Positions 33,750 to 41,996 of a stretch of DNA of 64,000 nt are shown here, one piece after another. The DNA is from Salinisphaera sp040361255. Lineage in GTDB: Bacteria > Pseudomonadota > Gammaproteobacteria > Nevskiales > Salinisphaeraceae. The DNA lies in NCBI RefSeq assembly GCF_040361255.1, contig NZ_APNG01000010.1:62001-126000 (forward strand), read 5' to 3'. The number at the start of each line of letters is the position of its first letter. Within the stretch, counting starts at the first letter, position 1. The notes under the pieces are model-generated. The model made no database searches. It was not told where the DNA came from and saw only the letters and a program-made list of their open reading frames with translations. The position numbers and the translations under genes were made by a program.

Positions 33750-35653
33750 GTGCAGCGGCCGGCGCCGCGATTTTTGCCGATGACCAGGCGCTCGCCCGCG
33801 CGCTGCCGGGTTATGCCGCCCGGGCGGGGCAGGCCGAGATGGCGAGTGCTGTCGCCCGTGCGATCGACGCGGGCGAACGCCTCGTCGTCGAGGCCGGTAC
33901 CGGCACGGGCAAGACCCTGGCCTATCTGCTGCCGGCGCTGGCCTCGCAGCGCAAGATCATCGTCTCCACGGCCACGCGCTATCTGCAAAGCCAGCTCGAC
34001 GACAAGGACGTGCCGCTGGCTCAGACCGTGCTGGGCCGCGAGGTACATGCCACCGTGCTCAAGGGGCGGGCGAACTATCTGTGCCTGCACCGGCTCAATC
34101 TGACCGAGGCCAGCGGCGATCTCTATCTCGCGCCCAAGATCCGCGCGGTACGCGAATGGGCGGCACGCACGACGACCGGCGATCTGGGCGAATTCGGCGA
34201 CCTGGGCGATGGCGATGCGTTATGGCCACGTATCACCTCGACCACGGATAATTGCCTGGGCCAGGAATGCCCGTTGTTCGATCAATGCTGGGTCGTGCAT
34301 GCACGCCGCGAGGCTCAGGCCGCCGATCTGGTGATCGTCAACCACTACCTGCTGTTCGCCGATCTGACCCTGCGCGAATCCGGCTTCGGCGAGGTATTGC
34401 CCGGCGCCGATGCCATCGTGCTCGACGAGGCCCATCGCCTGCCCGATATCGCCGGACGTTTTTTCGGCCAGGCCTTGTCTGCACGCCAGCTCAAGGATCT
34501 GGTGCGCGATGGCCTGGCCGAGCTGGATACGCTGGGTGGCGATATGCCGGGCCTCAAGGCCAAGCTCAAGGATGTCGGCAATGCCGAACGCCGCTTTGCC
34601 GATGCGCTGGGCGATGCGCCCGGCAATCGCAGCTGGGAGGAACTGGCCACCGATATACGCCGGGCTGCGCGCGACGATCTGGCGGCCGCACTGATCGCGC
34701 TCAAGACCGGCGTGGAACCGGTCGCCAGCCGTAGCGATCGCATGAAAGCGCTCTCGCGGCGCTGTGGCGAACTGGAAACCGCCTTGACCACGGTCAGCGC
34801 CAGCGATGCCGACCGTATCAGCTGGCTGGAAAAACGCGGCAACGCCTGGATCTGGCACAGCACGCCGCTGGATGTGGCCACGCCGTTTTCGCGCGCGATC
34901 GAGGCCTATCCGGGCGCCTGGATATTCACCTCGGCCACGCTCGCGGTCAAAAACGACCTGAACTATTTCTGTCGCCGGCTCGGGCTGGCCGATGTCGCCC
35001 AGCAGGTCTTGCCGAGCCCGTTCGATTACCAGCGCAATGCCATGCTTTACGCGCCGCAGTCGATGCCGGCGCCGAACACGCCCGATTTCGACGACGCCGT
35101 GGTTTCGCAGGCGCTGGCGCTCATCGAAGCCTCGGGCGGCGGTACGTTTTTGCTGTGTACCAGTTATCGCGCGGTCGCCCGTTACGGCGAGGCCCTGGCC
35201 GCGGCCGGTATCGAGGTGCTCATGCAGGGCAGTGCGCCGCGCACCACGCTACTGGCCGATTTTCGTAACGACGACAATGCCGTACTCGTGGCCACCAGCA
35301 GCTTCTGGGAAGGCGTGGACGTACGCGGGCAGGCGCTGCGACTGGTGATTATCGACCGGCTGCCGTTTGCCTCGCCGGCCGACCCGGTATTGGCCGCACG
35401 CTTTACCGCGATGAAGGAGGCCGGTGAGAATCCATTCATGGATTATCAGCTGCCGCAGGCGATCATCACGCTCAAACAGGGCGTCGGACGACTCATTCGC
35501 GATGCGGCCGACCAGGGCGTGCTCGCGATCTGCGACCCCCGTTTGTTCACGGCCCGCTACGGGGGTGCCATTCGTGCCAGCCTGCCGCCCATGCCGATCA
35601 CCCGCGATCAGGCGGTAGCCTGCGAATTCCTCGACAGCCTGGCGCCCGCATGA
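33746..35653 (+). CDS. yoaA: ATP-dependent helicase of the DinG/YoaA (XPD-like) family
   Basis: 635 residues, superfamily 2. Walker A is EAGTGTGKTLAYLLPAL. Four cysteines of an Fe-S cluster domain lie in LCLHRL and CLGQECPLFDQC. The helicase box is VLDEAHRLPD. C-terminal motifs are ATSSFWEGVDVRG and QGVGRLIRD. Size and Fe-S cysteines fit YoaA, a 5'-3' DNA helicase that unwinds damaged replication intermediates. The yoaA-tsaB neighbourhood is also found in E. coli. It overlaps tsaB by 4 nt. Confidence 0.9.
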   Translation: MSAAAGAAIFADDQALARALPGYAARAGQAEMASAVARAIDAGERLVVEAGTGTGKTLAYLLPALASQRKIIVSTATRYLQSQLDDKDVPLAQTVLGREVHATVLKGRANYLCLHRLNLTEASGDLYLAPKIRAVREWAARTTTGDLGEFGDLGDGDALWPRITSTTDNCLGQECPLFDQCWVVHARREAQAADLVIVNHYLLFADLTLRESGFGEVLPGADAIVLDEAHRLPDIAGRFFGQALSARQLKDLVRDGLAELDTLGGDMPGLKAKLKDVGNAERRFADALGDAPGNRSWEELATDIRRAARDDLAAALIALKTGVEPVASRSDRMKALSRRCGELETALTTVSASDADRISWLEKRGNAWIWHSTPLDVATPFSRAIEAYPGAWIFTSATLAVKNDLNYFCRRLGLADVAQQVLPSPFDYQRNAMLYAPQSMPAPNTPDFDDAVVSQALALIEASGGGTFLLCTSYRAVARYGEALAAAGIEVLMQGSAPRTTLLADFRNDDNAVLVATSSFWEGVDVRGQALRLVIIDRLPFASPADPVLAARFTAMKEAGENPFMDYQLPQAIITLKQGVGRLIRDAADQGVLAICDPRLFTARYGGAIRASLPPMPITRDQAVACEFLDSLAPA

Positions 35654-36333
35654 AGCTGCTTGCACTCGATGCCTCGACCGAGGCGTTATCCGTGGCGGTC
35701 GTCGACAGCGAGCGCGACTACGAGATCGAACATTTCGAGATCGCGCCCCAGGCGCACGCGCGCCGTTTGTTGCCGCTCGCCCAGGAACTGCTGGAACGCG
35801 CCGAACTCGCCCTCGCCGATCTCGATGGCTTTGCCTTCGGGCGGGGGCCGGGTGCGTTCACCGGCCTGCGGATCGCCGCCGGGCTCGTGCAAGGCCTGGC
35901 GGCCGGGGTGGATCGGCCGGTGGTGCCGGTTTCGACACTCGCCGCACTCGCCGCGCGTTGTTTTCATCACGACGAAAAAATCCGGCACGTGCGCGTAGTT
36001 CAGGATGCCCGCATGGGCGAGATCTATACCGCGGATTACAAGCGCGGCGAGACGGCCGCGCCGATTGTGATTGAAGAGGAACGGGTGATACGGCCCGAAG
36101 CGCTGGACACCGATGACGCCTGGGTACGGGCCGGCAACGGCTGGGGCGTGGTGGCCAGCGCGCGTGGCGTGGCGGCCGATACGCTAGTTGCCCTCGAGCA
36201 ATGGCCGCACGCGCTGGATATCGCCCGTCTTGCCTGGCCGGTGTTGGCACGCGGCGACGGCGTAGCCGCGGCCCGGGCGCTGCCGGTCTACGTGCGCGAC
36301 GATGTGGCCCGCAAGCCGGGCGGGGCGCGCTGA
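35650..36333 (+). CDS. tsaB: tRNA threonylcarbamoyladenosine biosynthesis protein TsaB
   Basis: 227 residues of the ASKHA fold. N-terminal LALDASTEALSVAV and the RGPGAFTGLRIAAG loop are diagnostic. TsaB is a scaffold for TsaD in making t6A37 of ANN-decoding tRNAs. The start overlaps the yoaA stop (ATGA). Confidence 0.93.
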   Translation: MKLLALDASTEALSVAVVDSERDYEIEHFEIAPQAHARRLLPLAQELLERAELALADLDGFAFGRGPGAFTGLRIAAGLVQGLAAGVDRPVVPVSTLAALAARCFHHDEKIRHVRVVQDARMGEIYTADYKRGETAAPIVIEEERVIRPEALDTDDAWVRAGNGWGVVASARGVAADTLVALEQWPHALDIARLAWPVLARGDGVAAARALPVYVRDDVARKPGGAR

Positions 36334-36383
36334 GATCGCACCGGCCGCGCCAGGCCGGGCGAAAACACAAAACGGAGGAAGAC

Positions 36384-36908
36384 ATGCTGTATCGATTGGA
36401 CGACATCAGCCCGCAAACGCCGGGCGAGGGCCAGTTCTTCGTGGCCGAGAATGCCACGGTGCTGGGCAACGTGACGCTCGAAGTCGATGCCAGTATCTGG
36501 TTCAACGCCGTGCTGCGCGGCGACCAGGAACTGATCACCATCGGCCGCGGCAGCAACATCCAGGATGGCTGTGTGCTGCATACCGATCCCGGTTTTCCCT
36601 TGACGGTGGGCGCGGACTGCACGGTGGGCCATCAGGCCATGCTGCACGGTTGTACGATTGGCGATAACAGCCTGATCGGGATCAAGGCGACCGTGCTCAA
36701 CGGCGCCAAGATCGGCCGCAACTGTCTGATCGGCGCGGGCGCGCTGGTGCCTGAAGGCAAGGAGATCCCGGACAACAGCATGGTGATCGGCGTGCCCGGG
36801 CGGGTGAAACGCGAGCTCAGCGAGGACGACGCCAAGAAGCTCAAGCGCGGCGCCGCCCACTATGTCGAAAACTACAAGCGCTTTCTGGCCGGTCTGGTAC
36901 CGGTGTAG
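36384..36908 (+). CDS. Gamma-carbonic anhydrase family protein (YrdA-like)
   Basis: 174 residues with GGAGGA just before the ATG at 36384. It is a left-handed beta-helix with hexapeptide repeats (NVTLEVDASIWFNAVLRGD region, IGRGSNIQDGCVLH, VGADCTVGHQAMLHGC). The three zinc-ligand His are seen in VLHTD, TVGHQAMLHG. Family members bind zinc and some are carbonic anhydrases; YrdA-type activity is weak or unproven. It stops directly against the convergent rsmJ stop. Confidence 0.9.
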   Translation: MLYRLDDISPQTPGEGQFFVAENATVLGNVTLEVDASIWFNAVLRGDQELITIGRGSNIQDGCVLHTDPGFPLTVGADCTVGHQAMLHGCTIGDNSLIGIKATVLNGAKIGRNCLIGAGALVPEGKEIPDNSMVIGVPGRVKRELSEDDAKKLKRGAAHYVENYKRFLAGLVPV

Positions 36909-37658
36909 TCAGCTTAGATAGATATCGAAGCGGATCGCCTTGCCTTCGACCTGGCGATCCGGTTTGGCCAGCGGCGCGGCCCGTGCATGCTGCTTGACCA
37001 CCACCTGGCGCGTGGCGCGCGTGCGCGCACAGGCCAGCAACTCGGCTGCGTCGCCATCGGTGCCGATCAATTCGTGCATCCAGGCCAGGGCTTTCTGGGG
37101 CCGGGCCTTGCGACGCGGTGTATCGAACATGGGGTCGATATAGATCACATCGAATGGCGCCGCGTCGGCCACGGTTAGCCACGCGCGCGCGTCGGCATGA
37201 ATCAACGAGGGCCAGTTGGCCAGCCAGGCCGGGGCGGCCAGTCGTGCGCGTTCGCGCGCATCCGCCACGAGCGCGAACAACACGGGATGGCGCTCGATAG
37301 CAACGACCTGACAGCCCAGCGCGGCCAGCGTGGCGCTATCGCGGCCGAGCCCGCAGGTGGTATCCAGCACGTGCGCACCCGGATGCCGGCGCAGCCCGAG
37401 CGCGCCGGCCAGCGGCGAGCGGCGCCCACCCGCGGCGCGTTTGTCCACGCTGGCATCGAGCAGATCGATACGCAGGCCGCGATCGGTCGCAGGCGCCTGC
37501 GCATGGTAGAGGGTGAGCCCGTCGGGCTGCTGGCATAGATAAAAGCCGGCCTCGGGCGGGGCGTCGCGAATGACGAAGCCACGCACGGCCTCGCTTGCGC
37601 CTGCTGTACAGCCGGGTTCGACGATCAGGGGCGGCAGGGTGGTGTGGATCTGATTCAT
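36909..37658 (-). CDS. rsmJ: 16S rRNA (guanine(1516)-N(2))-methyltransferase
   Basis: 249 residues from the ATG at 37658. It is a Rossmann-fold methyltransferase with the SAM motif VLDTTCGLGRDSATLAALG, the acidic loop VVAIERHP, and the catalytic-type motif YIDPMFDTPRRKA, diagnostic of RsmJ. RKARPQKALAWM follows. It modifies G1516 of 16S rRNA. It diverges from tal across a 95-bp gap containing a GCGCCGGCCGGCGC palindrome. Confidence 0.93.
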   Translation of the reverse strand: MNQIHTTLPPLIVEPGCTAGASEAVRGFVIRDAPPEAGFYLCQQPDGLTLYHAQAPATDRGLRIDLLDASVDKRAAGGRRSPLAGALGLRRHPGAHVLDTTCGLGRDSATLAALGCQVVAIERHPVLFALVADARERARLAAPAWLANWPSLIHADARAWLTVADAAPFDVIYIDPMFDTPRRKARPQKALAWMHELIGTDGDAAELLACARTRATRQVVVKQHARAAPLAKPDRQVEGKAIRFDIYLS

Positions 37659-37694
37659 GAACAAGGCGCCGGCCGGCGCTTTCGCGGCCCGGGT

Positions 37695-37725
37695 TTGGCC
37701 GCCGATTGGCCGGGTGTTTTATAGT
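37695..37725 (+). promoter_or_regulatory. Candidate sigma-70 promoter for tal
   Basis: TATAGT (37720-37725) is a good -10 hexamer with TTGGCC (37695-37700) 19 nt upstream as a weak -35. The tal ATG is 28 nt downstream. Confidence 0.45.
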
Positions 37726-37753
37726 GACGCCTTTGTTCGCCACGAGTCACGTC

Positions 37754-38704
37754 ATGTCCGAATCCTTCGCCCGCGCCGCGGCGCCGAATGCGCTCGAAGC
37801 CTTGCGCGCCCGTACCACGGTGGTTGCCGATAGCGGCGATTTCGAAACCATTCGGGCCTATAAGCCGACCGATGCCACGACGAACCCGAGCCTGGTCCTG
37901 CAGGCCGCCGGCGATAGCCGCTATCGGCATCTCGTGGACGAGGCCCTGGGTGCTACGCCCGCTGGCGGGCTCACGCGGGTGGAACGACTGATGACGCTGT
38001 TCGGGCGCGAACTCACGCAGGTCGTGCCGCGCTATGTGTCCACCGAAGTGGACGCCCGCCTGTCGTTCGATACCGATGCCACCATCCGCAAGGCGCGCGC
38101 GCTGATTGCTGACTATGCCGAGCTGGGGGTAGGCGCCGATCGTATCCTGATCAAGATCGCCAGCACCTGGGCCGGTATTCGCGCGGCCAGCGTGCTCGAG
38201 GCCGAGGGCATTGCCTGCAACATGACGCTGATCTTTTCGCTGGCCCAGGCCCAGGCCTGTTTCGAGGCGGGGGTGACGCTGATTTCGCCGTTCGTCGGTC
38301 GTATTACCGACTGGTACAAGAAAGCCGACGGCGTCGACCATTACGCGCCGGAAGACGATCCGGGCGTAGCCAGTGTGCGCCGTATCAATGCCTATGCAAA
38401 AACCCATGGTTATCCGACCCAGGTGATGGCCGCGAGCTTTCGTAACCGCGAACAGATTCTCGCGCTGGCCGGGGCCGATCTGATGACCATTTCGCCGGCG
38501 CTGCTCGAAGAGCTGGCCGGGCTGGAGGAAAGCGATACGCCGGGCATCACCACGACCGACTCCGATGTGCCGCGGCTGATGCTCGATCGGCGCGCGTTCG
38601 ATTGGGCCATGAACGCCGATGCCATGGCCACCGAGAAACTCGCCGAGGGCATTCGCCGTTTTGCCGACGATCAGCGCGCGCTGGAAACACAACTGGGCGG
38701 CTGA
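37754..38704 (+). CDS. tal: Transaldolase
   Basis: 316 residues from the ATG at 37754. It is a TIM-barrel enzyme of the non-oxidative pentose phosphate pathway that transfers dihydroxyacetone units. PTDATTNPSLVLQA is the N-terminal family motif. The Schiff-base Lys is in RILIKIASTWAGIRAA. ISPFVGRITDWYKK and QVMAASFRN are further conserved blocks. The length and RITDWYKK match the TalB type. Confidence 0.96.
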   Translation: MSESFARAAAPNALEALRARTTVVADSGDFETIRAYKPTDATTNPSLVLQAAGDSRYRHLVDEALGATPAGGLTRVERLMTLFGRELTQVVPRYVSTEVDARLSFDTDATIRKARALIADYAELGVGADRILIKIASTWAGIRAASVLEAEGIACNMTLIFSLAQAQACFEAGVTLISPFVGRITDWYKKADGVDHYAPEDDPGVASVRRINAYAKTHGYPTQVMAASFRNREQILALAGADLMTISPALLEELAGLEESDTPGITTTDSDVPRLMLDRRAFDWAMNADAMATEKLAEGIRRFADDQRALETQLGG

Positions 38705-38731
38705 GCGCGTGCGCGCCGGCCGGGCATTGCG

Positions 38732-38992
38732 TTAGCCGTCGAGGTAGTCGAGTACCGCGCTGTAGCCGCCTTCGGTCAACAGAATGGCGTTGACCGTGCT
38801 TTCGTAGATACGCCCGGCCTGGCGCAGCTGCTCGATCTCGCGCGCATCCTGGCTTGCGCTCAGGTAATAGTAGTCGCGGCCCTCGTCGAAACTGTCCTTG
38901 AGCTGTTTGAATGCCAGGAACGCCGTGCCTTTCTTGTCACCGCGCTGCTGATCGATTTCCTTCAGGCTCCAGGTCTTTTCGGTCTTGGCCAT
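38732..38992 (-). CDS. Conserved-looking small protein of unknown function
   Basis: 86 residues, highly charged, predicted mostly helical, with no signal peptide or membrane segment. It starts AKTEKTWSLKEIDQQRGDKK and contains a Tyr cluster (GRDYYYL). Codon use matches neighbouring genes, and the AT-richer gap upstream could hold a promoter. I do not recognise the family. Confidence 0.6.
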   Translation of the reverse strand: MAKTEKTWSLKEIDQQRGDKKGTAFLAFKQLKDSFDEGRDYYYLSASQDAREIEQLRQAGRIYESTVNAILLTEGGYSAVLDYLDG

Positions 38993-39074
38993 GCGTTGCT
39001 CTCGGGTTGAGTTGGCGCCAAGCTAGCAGGCGCTTAGAAACGGGTCAACGCGACTTTCAAACGCCCGCGTGACG

Positions 39075-39104
39075 TTGTTCGAACGGCGATGACTCTCGTA
39101 ATCT
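39075..39104 (+). promoter_or_regulatory. Candidate sigma-70 promoter upstream of the 119-aa gene
   Basis: TTGTTC (39075-39080), 18-nt spacer, TAATCT (39099-39104). It lies 46 nt before the start codon at 39151 and could serve the 119-aa gene, the Nudix gene and ppk2 together. Confidence 0.45.
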
Positions 39105-39150
39105 ATAGGCGCATGGACGCGCATCGATTCTTCACACTGCAGGTACCCGG

Positions 39151-39510
39151 ATGAAAGTCAACGAACTGGTCGCACAATGGCAAGCCAATGCTGGCGAAAC
39201 GCGCACCGACGAAAGCTACGAGATTCGTCTGCCCCTCTACGACGCGGCCAAGGTGGCAGCCCTGTGCGATCTGTTTCCCGGCCTGACCCAGGAACGTATT
39301 CTCACCGATCTGCTGGCTGCCGCCCTGGACGAACTGGCCAGCTCGTTTTCCTACGAACCGGGCACCGAAATCGCGGCCTACGACGAAGAAGGCGACCCGA
39401 TGTATGCCGATGCCGGACTGACGCCGCGCTTCCAGGCGCTGGCCAAGGAATATGCCGAAAAGCTGCAGGCGGGCGAGCGTATCGACCAATCCGCCGCGTC
39501 GCGCGGTTGA
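39151..39510 (+). CDS. Conserved hypothetical protein, 119 aa
   Basis: 119 residues, acidic, soluble, mainly helical. The middle block LPLYDAAKVAALCDLFPGLT resembles a ribbon-helix-helix-like or small helical domain. A Glu/Asp-rich segment (GTEIAAYDEEGDPMYADAG) follows. Similar proteins in pseudomonads have been labelled as pilus tip components without strong support. It starts a three-gene run with a Nudix hydrolase and a PPK2 kinase. Confidence 0.7.
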   Translation: MKVNELVAQWQANAGETRTDESYEIRLPLYDAAKVAALCDLFPGLTQERILTDLLAAALDELASSFSYEPGTEIAAYDEEGDPMYADAGLTPRFQALAKEYAEKLQAGERIDQSAASRG

Positions 39511-39514
39511 TGTC

Positions 39515-40189
39515 TTGACGCGCGCGACCTCGTCGGGCGCCTGGCGGGCGCGCCTGGAACAGGCGCTGTCGGTCACCATGCCGGTGGGCCATCGCGACCC
39601 GGGGGATAACCGCCCGATCGCCGCCCACGGGCGGTCGGCGCGCCGTGCCGGGGTGCTCATCCCCGTGGTCGCCGCCGCCGAGCCCTATGTCTATTTCACC
39701 CAGCGCAGCGCGGCCCTGCGGCATCATCCGGGCCAGATCAGTTTTCCCGGTGGCAGCATGGAAGCCAGCGATCGCAATGCGGAACACGCCGCGTTGCGCG
39801 AGGCTGAGGAAGAAATCGAGTTGCACCCGCGCCATGTCGAAGTGCTTGGCGAGCTACCCGAATACCCGACCGTCACGGGGTTCGTGATCAGCCCCTTCGT
39901 CGGCTGGGTGGACCCGAACGCCCAGGTCTACCCCGACGACGCCGAGGTCGCACGGCTGTTCGCCGTGCCGCTGGCGCATGTGCTGGATCTGGACAACTAT
40001 CGACGCTACCCGTACGAGCGTAACGGCCAGACCTATCAGGTCTACGGCATCGATTACGGCGACGATCATATCTGGGGCGCGACCGCGGGTATTCTGCTCG
40101 GCCTCGTACAACGTCTGGCCCATGCCGAACGGCGGCCGCTGGATATGCCGCGCCCGGCCGAAGAGGAGACCGTGCGCCGTGGCCGCTGA
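39515..40189 (+). CDS. Nudix hydrolase, CoA pyrophosphatase type
   Basis: About 224 residues from a TTG at 39515; the start is uncertain because no Shine-Dalgarno sequence is clear. RAGVLIPVV precedes the CoA-type signature LRHHPGQISFPGGSME. The Nudix box follows as G-x5-EAEEEIEL (within AALREAEEEIELHPRHVEVLG, positions ~100-120). The HPGQISFPGG motif marks CoA pyrophosphatases (NudL/Nudt7), which cleave CoA to phosphopantetheine and 3',5'-ADP. Its 3' end overlaps ppk2 by 11 nt. Confidence 0.85.
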   Translation: MTRATSSGAWRARLEQALSVTMPVGHRDPGDNRPIAAHGRSARRAGVLIPVVAAAEPYVYFTQRSAALRHHPGQISFPGGSMEASDRNAEHAALREAEEEIELHPRHVEVLGELPEYPTVTGFVISPFVGWVDPNAQVYPDDAEVARLFAVPLAHVLDLDNYRRYPYERNGQTYQVYGIDYGDDHIWGATAGILLGLVQRLAHAERRPLDMPRPAEEETVRRGR

Positions 40190-40916
40190 CAAGTCGGCGC
40201 GCGACGAACTCAAGGCGCTGCAGGCGCAGCTGCTGCGTATTCAGCATGTCTATGCATCGTATGCGTATACGGGCGTGATCGTGCTCGAAGGCTGGGATGC
40301 GGCCGGCAAGGGCGGGCTGATCCGGCGTATCGCCTGGACACTCGATCCGCGTTATCTCGATGTATGGCCGATCAAGGCCCCGGATGCACGCGAACGCCGC
40401 GAGCTGTGGCTGCAACGCTTCTGGGAGCGCTTGCCCACGGCCAGCGAAATCGCGATCTTCGACCGGAGCTGGTACGGGCGGGTCCTGGTCGAGCGTATCG
40501 AGGGCTTCATTACCGAGGCCGAGTGCGAACGCGCCTATGACGAGATCAATGCCTTCGAGCGCACGTTGGTCGACAACGGTGTGCGCCTGGTGAAGCTGTT
40601 TCTGGACATCGATGCCGATACCCAGCTCGCGCGTTTTCGTGCCCGCTACGAGAATCCGGCCAAGCGCTGGAAACTCACCGAAGACGATATCCGTAACCGC
40701 GCGCGCTGGCAGGATTACGAACAGGCCTATGCGCGCATGTTCGAGCGTTGCTCCACCGCGTATGCGCCCTGGACCCGTATTGATGCCAACCACAAGCCGC
40801 GCGCCCGTGTAGCGGCGCTGCAGCGTATCGTGGAGGTGCTCGGCGCGGGACTCGATCTGTCCGCCGAGCCCCAGGTCGACCCGATCGTGGAACGGTTCAT
40901 GTTGGCGAGTTCCTAG
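40179..40916 (+). CDS. ppk2: Polyphosphate kinase 2 family protein
   Basis: 245 residues from the GTG at 40179, inside the end of the Nudix gene, with GAGGAG about 10 nt upstream. Walker A is EGWDAAGKGGLIRR. The Walker B-like DRSWYGRVLVERIEGF and the lid ENPAKRWKLTEDD are PPK2 hallmarks. PPK2 enzymes phosphorylate nucleotides with polyphosphate. The nucleotide preference (class I, II or III) cannot be decided by eye. The TAG stop is the first three bases of the terminal repeat of element E2. Confidence 0.88.
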   Translation: MAADKSARDELKALQAQLLRIQHVYASYAYTGVIVLEGWDAAGKGGLIRRIAWTLDPRYLDVWPIKAPDARERRELWLQRFWERLPTASEIAIFDRSWYGRVLVERIEGFITEAECERAYDEINAFERTLVDNGVRLVKLFLDIDADTQLARFRARYENPAKRWKLTEDDIRNRARWQDYEQAYARMFERCSTAYAPWTRIDANHKPRARVAALQRIVEVLGAGLDLSAEPQVDPIVERFMLASS

Positions 40917-41207
40917 GGAAGCTCTGCATATCCTCTCGCGGATCGCGTTCGAGTCCTCACATGCGTTGCGACAAGGCGTCCGAGCGCAGCGCCTGCCCCA
41001 GGAAATCAACGAGGGGCAGGTCAAGCTCGGCAACGCAGTCGCGGCGCATTTGAGGCCGAACCCCTTCGGGGCCAGGGCTTTGCGCGCGCCTGGACGGCGT
41101 CGAGGCGTAACGCACCGTGCAACCAGCACGCTACGCTGCGCCTCTGTCTGCCAGCCACGCGCAAAGCACGCCGGCGCGACCGTGACAGGTTGTGCAGAGC
41201 TTCCCTA
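40914..41207. repeat. 294-bp non-coding inverted-repeat element E2
   Basis: The ends are perfect 15-bp inverted repeats: TAGGGAAGCTCTGCA (40914-40928) and its complement (41193-41207). Weaker similarity extends to about 34 bp. Internal features: a perfect 8-bp hairpin CCTGCCCC/GGGGCAGG (40992-41020), an imperfect hairpin at about 41103-41143, and the blocks TTTGAG, AACCC, CGGG, CACGCTAC and CTGCGCCT-N2-GTCTGC shared with E1. No plausible ORF. Both ends read TA just outside GGGAAGC, as expected for an IS630/Tc1-type MITE inserted at TA, though this is inference. Confidence 0.75.
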
Positions 41208-41993
41208 ACCGTCGTTGTCGCTCCTCGGCGCTCGATCGTCGATTTTCCGCGCCACGTCCATGAGCGGTTCGATCAGATCCATCGGCAGCGGGAAGACGAT
41301 AGTGGAGTTGTTGTCGCCGGCGATATCCACGAGCGTCTGCAGATAGCGTAGCTGCAGGGCCTGGGGTTCCTTGGCGAGCTGATTGGCGGCTTCGCGCAGA
41401 TTTTCGGCGGCCTGCATTTCGCCTTCGGCGTTGATGACCTTGGCCCGGCGCGCACGTTCGGCTTCGGCCTGGCGGGCGATCGCCCGCGTCATGCTTTCAT
41501 CGAGATCGACCTGCTTGATCTCGACATTGGCCACTTTCAGGCCCCAGGCATCGGTATGCCGATCCAGAATTTCCTGGATATCGGCATTGAGCTTGTCGCG
41601 CTCGGCGAGCATTTCGTCGAGTTCGTGCTTGCCGAGCACGCTGCGCAGAGTGGTCTGGGCGAGCTGGCTGACCGCGTCGTAGAAATGCTCGACTTCCACG
41701 ATCGCCTTGTCGGCATCGATCACGCGGAAATACACCACGGCGTTGACCCGCACCGACACGTTATCGCGCGAGATCACGTCCTGGGGCGGCACATCGAGCA
41801 CCACCACGCGCATATCAACCTTGACCATCTTCTGGATCACCGGAATGACCAGAAACAGGCCGGGGCCCTTCACGCCGGTCATGCGCCCGAGGGTGAACAT
41901 CACGCCACGTTCGTATTCGGGCAGGATCTTGATCGAGGCGAAGATCAGCAGGGCGAGCAGAATGACGATGGCGAAACCGAAATTGATCAGCAT
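41205..41993 (-). CDS. Slipin family (SPFH/band 7) membrane protein
   Basis: 262 residues. One N-terminal membrane segment (about 3-22) is followed by a band 7 domain (EYERGVMFTLGRMTGVKGPG, VDMRVVVLDVPPQDVISRDN). A helical region with ARQAEAERARRAKVINAEGE comes next, then a C-terminal oligomerisation segment. Slipins are prokaryotic stomatin homologues that assemble in membranes. It is paired with the NfeD-type protease gene 3 nt upstream, the classic stomatin operon. Its TAG stop is contributed by the right terminal repeat of E2. Confidence 0.92.
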   Translation of the reverse strand: MLINFGFAIVILLALLIFASIKILPEYERGVMFTLGRMTGVKGPGLFLVIPVIQKMVKVDMRVVVLDVPPQDVISRDNVSVRVNAVVYFRVIDADKAIVEVEHFYDAVSQLAQTTLRSVLGKHELDEMLAERDKLNADIQEILDRHTDAWGLKVANVEIKQVDLDESMTRAIARQAEAERARRAKVINAEGEMQAAENLREAANQLAKEPQALQLRYLQTLVDIAGDNNSTIVFPLPMDLIEPLMDVARKIDDRAPRSDNDG

Positions 41994-41996
41994 GGC

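Noticed and set aside
40966..41208. 80-codon plus-strand frame inside E2
   Set aside because: It is the translation of the inverted-repeat element, without a ribosome-binding site, and it crosses the terminal repeat.
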